Origin: an uncultured Bacilli bacterium
GTDB taxonomy: Bacteria > Bacillota_I > Bacilli_A > RF39 > UBA660
Length of the DNA: 19,257 nt
Direction of reading: 5' to 3'
NCBI GenBank assembly: GCA_947628105.1
Contig: CANQYN010000013.1
Coordinates: 1-19,257 of the forward strand
Shown: one piece after another, positions 14,525 to 19,257 of the stretch
Layout of the letters: every line of letters starts with the position of its first letter
How positions within the stretch are numbered: position 1 is the first letter of the stretch
Made by a program: the position numbers and the translations under genes
The notes under the pieces: model-generated
The model's input: only the letters and a program-made list of their open reading frames with translations
What the model was told of the DNA's origin: nothing
Databases searched by the model: none

Positions 14525-15779
14525 ATTTTATCATAAAACCAGTTGCAATTGCTCGCGTCTCATGATTTCCAGCACCATCTACTGGATCGTTTATCAATTT
14601 ATTATTAATTACTAAAGCAGAAGAAGTCCCACCATCTAAATTAGCTGCATTATAAGCTCCATAATTGTCCATAATTTCTGCTAAATCTACCATGTCTGCT
14701 CCTGGATATTTTAACGTTCTTCCATCGATTACAAGCATTAAAACAATTCCATCTTTTCTTTGGCCAATCGCTGTTCGAGGGGCAGTTCCCCAACCACCAT
14801 TTCCACGAATAAAGGATTTTTTTCCATTGACAATTAGAAACGGTCCAAACGTAACAGCATCTCGAACTCCCATTTTTAATGCTTGCGTCGCACTCATTCT
14901 TCCTAAAATAAATTTGTTTTCTTTTGTAAATCCAATAAGTCCTCCCGTTCTACTATAAGAACGATTCGAAATTACTTTTCCATTTTGAATTACGATTCCT
15001 TGAGGAATCCCTCCATTACTATTATAATTAGGATCGACAAATCCTCCTCCATTAATCGCTACCTTAGCATTATTATTTTTTGCCATCGTCACTAAATATT
15101 GTCCCGATACTCCTACATTGGCGCTAGAGATAACACTGATACGAGATGGATCATATAAAGCGATTAAATATCCTTTATATCCTTGTCCCTTAATTGAAAT
15201 CAATTTATATAAATCATTGTTAGGGTCTTTTGTTAAAATTTCTTTTTCATATTTATTAGCGTAGCTGCTGACGTTAAAATTAATATCCCCTACGTGAACT
15301 AAATTAGGATTAGTTTCTTCTCCACTTTCAATTACAATATTCTTATTCAATACTTTCTGAATTGTCTCATCACTATAAAACCACGTCGCAAGATATTGAT
15401 GATTTAAAGTCGTCATGGCAGTCGTAATAAGCCATTCGCGAAAACCACTCCATGGTCCATATAACAAAAATAGTCCACTCCCCATTCCTAATGAAAAGAA
15501 AGCAACGATAACCGTAATAATAATTTTTTTCTTTGATTTTACTTTTTCTTTAGGATGAGGTGATTTTTTTACACTACGATAACGTCTGCGATTATTATTC
15601 ATAGGTGCAAAAATTTCTTCTTCCATTTTTTCTTTATCAATGTCGATAGCTGGCATCGTCCGATCAAAATCGTATTCACCATCGATTACTCGATTATTAG
15701 AAAACGTATTATCCACATAAGACTGAGTATTAAAATTTTCTAAATAATCGTGATTTTCTTCATTATATCTGTTATCCAT
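14523..15779 (-). CDS. Membrane-anchored phosphodiester glycosidase (NAGPA-type) domain protein
   Basis: 418 aa. A polar, acidic-then-basic cytoplasmic N-terminus (1-84) precedes one membrane helix (about 86-107). The extracellular part ends in a phosphodiester glycosidase domain (about 190-418). Hallmarks are AINGGGF (241-247), FGPFLIVNG (311-319), PRTAIGQ (334-340), LDGGTSSALV (381-390) and RAIATGF (409-415). Members cleave sugar-phosphodiester linkages (human uncovering enzyme) or are annotated as exopolysaccharide proteins in bacteria; here it probably acts on envelope polysaccharide or teichoic-acid-like substrates. An AGAGGTG site precedes the ATG. It lies 15 nt after the small coiled-coil protein gene, so the two are one operon driven from 16343-16371. 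The substrate cannot be read from the sequence. Confidence 0.88.
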   Translation of the reverse strand: MDNRYNEENHDYLENFNTQSYVDNTFSNNRVIDGEYDFDRTMPAIDIDKEKMEEEIFAPMNNNRRRYRSVKKSPHPKEKVKSKKKIIITVIVAFFSLGMGSGLFLLYGPWSGFREWLITTAMTTLNHQYLATWFYSDETIQKVLNKNIVIESGEETNPNLVHVGDINFNVSSYANKYEKEILTKDPNNDLYKLISIKGQGYKGYLIALYDPSRISVISSANVGVSGQYLVTMAKNNNAKVAINGGGFVDPNYNSNGGIPQGIVIQNGKVISNRSYSRTGGLIGFTKENKFILGRMSATQALKMGVRDAVTFGPFLIVNGKKSFIRGNGGWGTAPRTAIGQRKDGIVLMLVIDGRTLKYPGADMVDLAEIMDNYGAYNAANLDGGTSSALVINNKLINDPVDGAGNHETRAIATGFMIK

Positions 15780-15794
15780 ACTACACCTCTAATT

Positions 15795-16325
15795 TTATGA
15801 ATTTATGCTTTTGGCTTGATACTCTTTCAATGTACTATACGTATTACCTTCTTGTTTTATAGCCCATTGGTTATAAGAAGTTACTACTTTATTATAATTA
15901 TTAACGGCATTTTTAAATAACGTCATGACATTTTCTATTGAAACTTTATAAGATTGACATTTTTGATTAACCTCGGTATCAGAATAATAATACTGACATT
16001 TTTCTTCTAGAATCTTCCCTACTTGTTCGATATTTCCTACTGTAGTATCTAACTGTGTCAATCCAAGAACAAGTGATTTATTTTTACTAGGAAGAGTCAT
16101 ATAATATAATTCACTTCCCATTGTTTTTTGAAGTGATTCACTTTGACTATTAAATTTTTCAATATATTGATTAAATTTTTCATAATTTTCATTAACTAAT
16201 CTTTGATTAGCTTCTACTTCCTTTCGATCTTCTTCCATTGATTTTATAAATCGAAAAATTCCAAAAAGGAGTAGTCCTATCACAAGGCAAACACTCGTTA
16301 TGATTATTGCTTTTTTATGTTTCAT
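15795..16325 (-). CDS. Unrecognised membrane-anchored coiled-coil protein
   Basis: 176 aa. It has a basic N-terminus, one membrane helix (about 6-27) and no lipobox, followed by a mostly helical extracellular part. Residues 29-70 (KSMEEDRKEVEANQRL...) are heptad-like and probably coiled coil. Two cysteines (C110 and C119 in EEKCQYYYSDTEVNQKC) could form a disulfide closing a helical hairpin. A further helix contains NAVNNYNKVVTSYNQW. The layout resembles small envelope-associated helical-bundle proteins such as LemA-like ones, but I see no decisive motif. It has a good promoter and a GGTGGT-type site. Shared operon with the phosphodiester glycosidase suggests a cell-envelope role. Confidence 0.7.
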   Translation of the reverse strand: MKHKKAIIITSVCLVIGLLLFGIFRFIKSMEEDRKEVEANQRLVNENYEKFNQYIEKFNSQSESLQKTMGSELYYMTLPSKNKSLVLGLTQLDTTVGNIEQVGKILEEKCQYYYSDTEVNQKCQSYKVSIENVMTLFKNAVNNYNKVVTSYNQWAIKQEGNTYSTLKEYQAKSINS

Positions 16326-16342
16326 ACTACCACCTATGTTAT

Positions 16343-16371
16343 ATTATATCAAATTATGTCGATATTTCCAA
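16343..16371 (-). promoter_or_regulatory. Sigma-A-type promoter of the envelope operon
   Basis: On the minus strand TTGGAA (16366-16371), a 17-nt spacer and TATAAT (16343-16348) with an extended-10 TG precede the 176-aa gene, whose ATG is at 16325. Confidence 0.73.
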
Positions 16372-16396
16372 CAAAATATGATAATTTATTCCAAAC

Positions 16397-16422
16397 AAAA
16401 AAGGAAATTGCAATTTCCTTTT
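16397..16422 (-). terminator. Intrinsic terminator after pgi
   Basis: A perfect inverted repeat, AAAAGGAAATTG (16399-16410) abutting CAATTTCCTTTT (16411-16422), overlaps the pgi stop codon and is followed by T residues on the minus strand (16397-16402). The centre must open to form a small loop. Confidence 0.82.
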
Positions 16423-17635
16423 ATTTTTCAAGTCGTTCTCGAATTAAATCTTTATAATCATCTACTCCCGGTTGATTAGAATAATCTACTCCTAACAAAT
16501 AAGCACCTAAGGTCGCTGCCATTTGAAAGAAGAAAATTAAATATCCCATATTATAATCATTTAACGCATCTAACTGAATAATATTGGTAACTCCATTATT
16601 TTTTTCATTATGCGCTTGGGCAACGCTGTGCAACGCTATGGAATTAATTGAATCTAAATATTTATCATAACGATCAATTTTAACATCTACTGTCTTTTCA
16701 ATTTCAATGCTTGTTTCAAAAAACATTTTTGTTCCTTCTTGTAAAAATTGTCCAAGCGTATGTAAATCCCTAGTATTAACCGTTGATATCGGTAAGATTC
16801 CTTTATTATTTTTTCCCTGAGTCTCGGCAAAAATTTGTTTAATCCAATTCGTAAAAGATTCTAACTTAGGTTCATAAACATTAAATATCTCAACATTTTT
16901 CCCTTTTTTATAAAGAATATCTCGCAATGCTGTATATGTATAATAAGGTCGTGAATTTTCTTTTGCTGCTCGAGCTCCTTCTAGCATAGAATTAATACTA
17001 ATTCCCGCTACAGCCATGGGTAAAAATCCTACTGCGGTAAGAGTAGAAAATCTTCCACCAATGTTTTCAGGGAATACATATCGTTTACAACCAATTCGTT
17101 TAGCAATTTCTAAAAGTGTTCCCTCATCACGATCGGTAGTAATGATAACTCGTCTTTGTATTTCTGCATCATCGTAACGATTTTTTAAAGCTCGATAAAT
17201 TAAATTAAACATTAATATCGTCTCTAATGTCGATCCAGATTTAGAAATTACATTAATTATTACTTCTTTTGTTGAAATATAGTCAATTAACTGCTGAATA
17301 AACTCACTAGAAAGAGAGTTCCCAGCAAATATAATTTCTGGATTTTCGGTTTTAAAATATGGTGTCAAAGCATCAATAACGCCTTTAGCACCCATATAAG
17401 ACCCCCCAATTCCTAATACGACAAAGACATCACAATTACTACGAATATAATCAGCCGTCATATTAATATCTTTTACTTCTTCTGGTGCAATACATTTATC
17501 AATGTCATACCAATCATTCATTTTATTTTCTTTTAAAAAAGCTTCTTTCGCACGATCAATATTATTACTGTATGCAATAATTTCTTCCATTCTTACATCT
17601 TGTGCTTTATAATTTTCAAAATCAAATTTTACCAT
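16421..17635 (-). CDS. pgi: Glucose-6-phosphate isomerase
   Basis: 404 aa. Interconverts glucose 6-phosphate and fructose 6-phosphate in glycolysis, in the cytoplasm. Motifs in order: VLGIGGSYMGAKG (73-85), phosphate-binding SKSGSTLET (131-139), ENIGGRFSTLT (190-200), FAETQGKNNKG (269-279) with the glutamate and lysine of the active site, DLHTLGQ (290-296) with the conserved His, and a C-terminal NQPGVDDYK (387-395) with the conserved Lys. It is somewhat shorter than the roughly 450 aa of Bacillus enzymes, mainly by a compact N-terminus, but no active-site block is missing. It is monocistronic: a GGTGAA site precedes the ATG, an efp terminator lies upstream and its own terminator downstream. 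The promoter in the 114-nt gap is not clear; TTGTAT with a TATAAT 15 nt later is the best candidate. Confidence 0.96.
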   Translation of the reverse strand: MVKFDFENYKAQDVRMEEIIAYSNNIDRAKEAFLKENKMNDWYDIDKCIAPEEVKDINMTADYIRSNCDVFVVLGIGGSYMGAKGVIDALTPYFKTENPEIIFAGNSLSSEFIQQLIDYISTKEVIINVISKSGSTLETILMFNLIYRALKNRYDDAEIQRRVIITTDRDEGTLLEIAKRIGCKRYVFPENIGGRFSTLTAVGFLPMAVAGISINSMLEGARAAKENSRPYYTYTALRDILYKKGKNVEIFNVYEPKLESFTNWIKQIFAETQGKNNKGILPISTVNTRDLHTLGQFLQEGTKMFFETSIEIEKTVDVKIDRYDKYLDSINSIALHSVAQAHNEKNNGVTNIIQLDALNDYNMGYLIFFFQMAATLGAYLLGVDYSNQPGVDDYKDLIRERLEK

Positions 17636-17736
17636 TTCACCACTCTTTTCTATTATCTTATTATTATATTATCATAATCCGAAATACAATTCTATCTTTA
17701 TTATGATATTTTACTTGAATTTTACACTTACCATTT

Positions 17737-17766
17737 AAAAAAATATACATCACGCACGTGATGCAT
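17737..17766 (-). terminator. Intrinsic terminator at the 3' end of efp
   Basis: CATCACG (17748-17754) and CGTGATG (17757-17763) pair around a 2-nt loop, extending to ten positions with one mismatch. Seven T residues follow on the minus strand (17737-17743). The hairpin overlaps the last codons and TGA stop of efp. Confidence 0.77.
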
Positions 17767-18307
17767 ATTTTCCATCTTTCGTATAAACTAATATACTTTC
17801 TCCCTCTTCGATAAAAAGAGGTACTTTTACGGTAAGACCTGTTTCCACAACCGCTTCTTTTGTCGCATTTGTTGCCGTATTTCCCTTGACAGCAGGTTCT
17901 GTACTAATAATTTTTAATTCTACTTTCTCTGGTAAAACTAATCCTAGTAATTCTCCTTCAAAGAAAACAACTTCTACAATATTATTTTCAATTAAGAAAT
18001 CCTTATCACTTCCAATTTGATCTGCGCTTAATTCAACTTGTTCATAGGTTTCCATATTCATAAAATAATAAGTATCTCCTGTATTATATAAATATTGCAT
18101 ATTCATTTTAGAAATATTTGCCTTTTCAAATTTTACATTTGTATTAAAAGTTTTTTCTAAAATAGTTCCCGTTCTCAAATTTTTTAATTTTGTTCTCATA
18201 AAAGCAGGACCTTTTCCTGGCTTTACATGTAAGAATTCAATGACTTGATAAATATTATTATCTATCATAATAGTCATTCCGTTTTTGATATCGTTAACGT
18301 TTATCAT
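17750..18307 (-). CDS. efp: Translation elongation factor P
   Basis: 185 aa, the standard length. EF-P binds ribosomes stalled at polyproline and stimulates peptide bond formation. Domain I (1-62) carries the loop HVKPGKGPAFMRTKLKN with K32 at the tip, the residue that is post-translationally modified in Bacillus and E. coli homologues. Domains II and III follow, with the family signature around KGNTATNATKEAVVETGL (141-158) and a VPLFIEEGE strand (162-170). The ATG is preceded by AGGAAGGG, 24 nt after the rpmG stop, so it is cotranscribed with rpmG. The gene ends in TGA, which shows that TGA is a stop in this genome. The modifying enzyme cannot be deduced here. Confidence 0.97.
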   Translation of the reverse strand: MINVNDIKNGMTIMIDNNIYQVIEFLHVKPGKGPAFMRTKLKNLRTGTILEKTFNTNVKFEKANISKMNMQYLYNTGDTYYFMNMETYEQVELSADQIGSDKDFLIENNIVEVVFFEGELLGLVLPEKVELKIISTEPAVKGNTATNATKEAVVETGLTVKVPLFIEEGESILVYTKDGKYASRA

Positions 18308-18331
18308 TTTTTCCCTTCCTATCTAAGATAA

Positions 18332-18508
18332 TTATTTATTGTCTTTTGATTCTTTATGTAATGTATGTTTTTGACAACGATTACAATATTTATTTAATTC
18401 TAGACGGTCTTTGGTATTCGTTTTATTTTTTTCTACACGATAATTTCTTTCATTACAAACACTACATTTTAATGTTACTAGCTCTCTAGCTTCTCCTTTT
18501 TTTGCCAT
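18332..18508 (-). CDS. rpmG: 50S ribosomal protein L33, zinc-ribbon type
   Basis: 58 aa from the ATG at 18508, which is preceded by AAAGGAGG (18516-18523). An in-frame ATG seven codons earlier overlaps that site and is rejected. The protein has the L33 layout: a basic N-terminus (MAKKGEARELVTLKC), CSVC and CNRC pairs that would coordinate zinc, and YRVEKNKTNTKDRLELNKYC between them. This is the C+ (zinc-binding) form. First gene of an operon with efp. Confidence 0.95.
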   Translation of the reverse strand: MAKKGEARELVTLKCSVCNERNYRVEKNKTNTKDRLELNKYCNRCQKHTLHKESKDNK

Positions 18509-18541
18509 GTTATGACCTCCTTTGCTCAAAAAACTATTACT

Positions 18542-18569
18542 ATTATAACAGATAATTATTAAATTTCAA
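18542..18569 (-). promoter_or_regulatory. Sigma-A-type promoter of the rpmG-efp operon
   Basis: On the minus strand TTGAAA (18564-18569), a 16-nt spacer and TATAAT (18542-18547) with an extended-10 TG lie between the penicillin-binding protein stop and rpmG. Confidence 0.73.
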
Positions 18570-18574
18570 TCTTT

Positions 18575-19257
18575 TTATTTATAAATTGAAAAATATTTAT
18601 CACTTACCGCTTTTGCAATTCGTTTATTTACTGATGTCGTGTAAGAACTACCTGTTTGCGAATAATAAACATCGGGAGAGACAATAGTAAATGTTACCTT
18701 AGGATTATCATAAGGAGCATAGGCCGCAAAAGTATGAGTAAGGGTTTCCTTATCTATTTTCCCATTTCCATCGGAATCGACAAACGATTGACTGGTCCCT
18801 GTCTTTCCGGCCGGCTTATGACTTAAACTAACATATCCATATCCTGTTCCCCTTGATAAAACTTGTTGAAAACCTTGATGAATTCGATCTAAATATTGTT
18901 GTTTTATTTTTACTTTATTCAACTCTTTATTTTGGTATTGAAATATTCGGTTTTTTAATTTTTCTCCACTTGAATCATATACTTCTTTTAATAAATGCAA
19001 TTGCATTCTCGAACCATTATTGGCAATCGTACCAATATATTGAGCTAGCTGTAGAGGAGTATATGTATCATACTGACCAATGGAAAAATCTAAAAGAAGA
19101 CCGGAAGTGTCGTTTTTTCCATGTACTCCTGTACTTTCTACCGGTAAATCAATTCCTGTTTTAACACCTAAGCCATATTGATGAAAAGTATCTCGATAAA
19201 TTTTAAAAGGATTTTTATCTAAGTTAAAAGACCCATTATAGACATAATGATAGCCTG
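18575..19257 (-). CDS. Class B penicillin-binding protein, C-terminal part (start beyond window edge)
   Basis: The frame stays open from the right edge (19255) to a TAA at 18575, giving 227 codons, so the N-terminal part is missing. It is the transpeptidase domain of a PBP2-like class B enzyme, which cross-links peptidoglycan outside the membrane. Visible features are HQYGLGVKTGIDLPVES, then FSIGQYDTYTPLQLAQYIGTIANNG, the usual approach to the active site, and the KTG box in HKPAGKTGTSQ (about 18797-18805). The SxxK and SxN motifs would lie upstream of the window or at its edge and are not seen. A DSDGNGKIDKETL segment after the KTG box looks like a Ca-binding-type loop (D-x-D-x-N-G-x-I) and is unusual there. 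The gene indicates a walled cell. No terminator is evident before rpmG. Confidence 0.92.
   Translation of the reverse strand, partial: GYHYVYNGSFNLDKNPFKIYRDTFHQYGLGVKTGIDLPVESTGVHGKNDTSGLLLDFSIGQYDTYTPLQLAQYIGTIANNGSRMQLHLLKEVYDSSGEKLKNRIFQYQNKELNKVKIKQQYLDRIHQGFQQVLSRGTGYGYVSLSHKPAGKTGTSQSFVDSDGNGKIDKETLTHTFAAYAPYDNPKVTFTIVSPDVYYSQTGSSYTTSVNKRIAKAVSDKYFSIYK

Noticed and set aside
14665..14958. Plus-strand 97-aa frame
   Set aside because: It is antisense to the phosphodiester glycosidase gene, whose motifs are clear, and lacks a start signal.
18853..19164. Plus-strand 103-aa hydrophobic frame
   Set aside because: It is antisense to the penicillin-binding protein domain, and its hydrophobicity comes from reading T-rich complement.

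Overview
The window is AT-rich, and every convincing gene lies on the minus strand, so transcription runs from high to low coordinates. Short intergenic gaps, strong AGGAGG-type ribosome binding sites, sigma-A-like promoters (TTGACA/TATAAT) and short U-tailed hairpins point to a Bacillota genome. TGA is used as a stop (efp ends in TGA) and a cell-wall transpeptidase is present. I infer a walled, low-GC relative of the Mollicutes or other uncultured Bacilli rather than a code-4 mycoplasma.

Right part (13.7-19.3 kb) is mostly housekeeping. It holds the C-terminal end of a class B penicillin-binding protein, an rpmG-efp operon (ribosomal protein L33, elongation factor P), pgi (glucose-6-phosphate isomerase), a two-gene envelope operon (a coiled-coil membrane-anchored protein and a phosphodiester glycosidase) and an AlkD-type DNA glycosylase. 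Most of these units end in recognisable intrinsic terminators.

Left and central part (1-13.7 kb) is a long surface-apparatus locus. In transcription order it has a five-helix membrane protein with a large ectodomain (527 aa), a secreted C-terminally anchored protein (217 aa), CpaB/RcpC-like, TadA/CpaF ATPase, TadB-like (with a frameshift), TadC-like, a small Flp-like pilin (64 aa), two paralogous TadE/F-like pseudopilins and a TadZ/CpaE-like degenerate ATPase. This is a Gram-positive Tad (type IVc pilus) set. It continues directly into parts that look like a type IV secretion system: three VirB2/TrbC-like two-helix proteins, one of them fused to a duplicated Cys-rich ectodomain, plus a membrane-anchored pilin-like protein and a TrbL/VirB6-like polytopic protein that runs off the left edge.

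The Tad genes are tightly coupled (TAATG overlaps, stop codons abutting Shine-Dalgarno sites), whereas the pilin-type genes have their own strong promoters and two internal terminators. This suggests pilin dosage is set separately from the machine. The mixture of Tad and VirB2/VirB6 parts is the most unusual feature of the window. No prepilin peptidase, VirB4/VirD4 ATPase, relaxase, RNA gene, CRISPR array or insertion sequence is visible, and no stretch over 300 bases lacks a gene.
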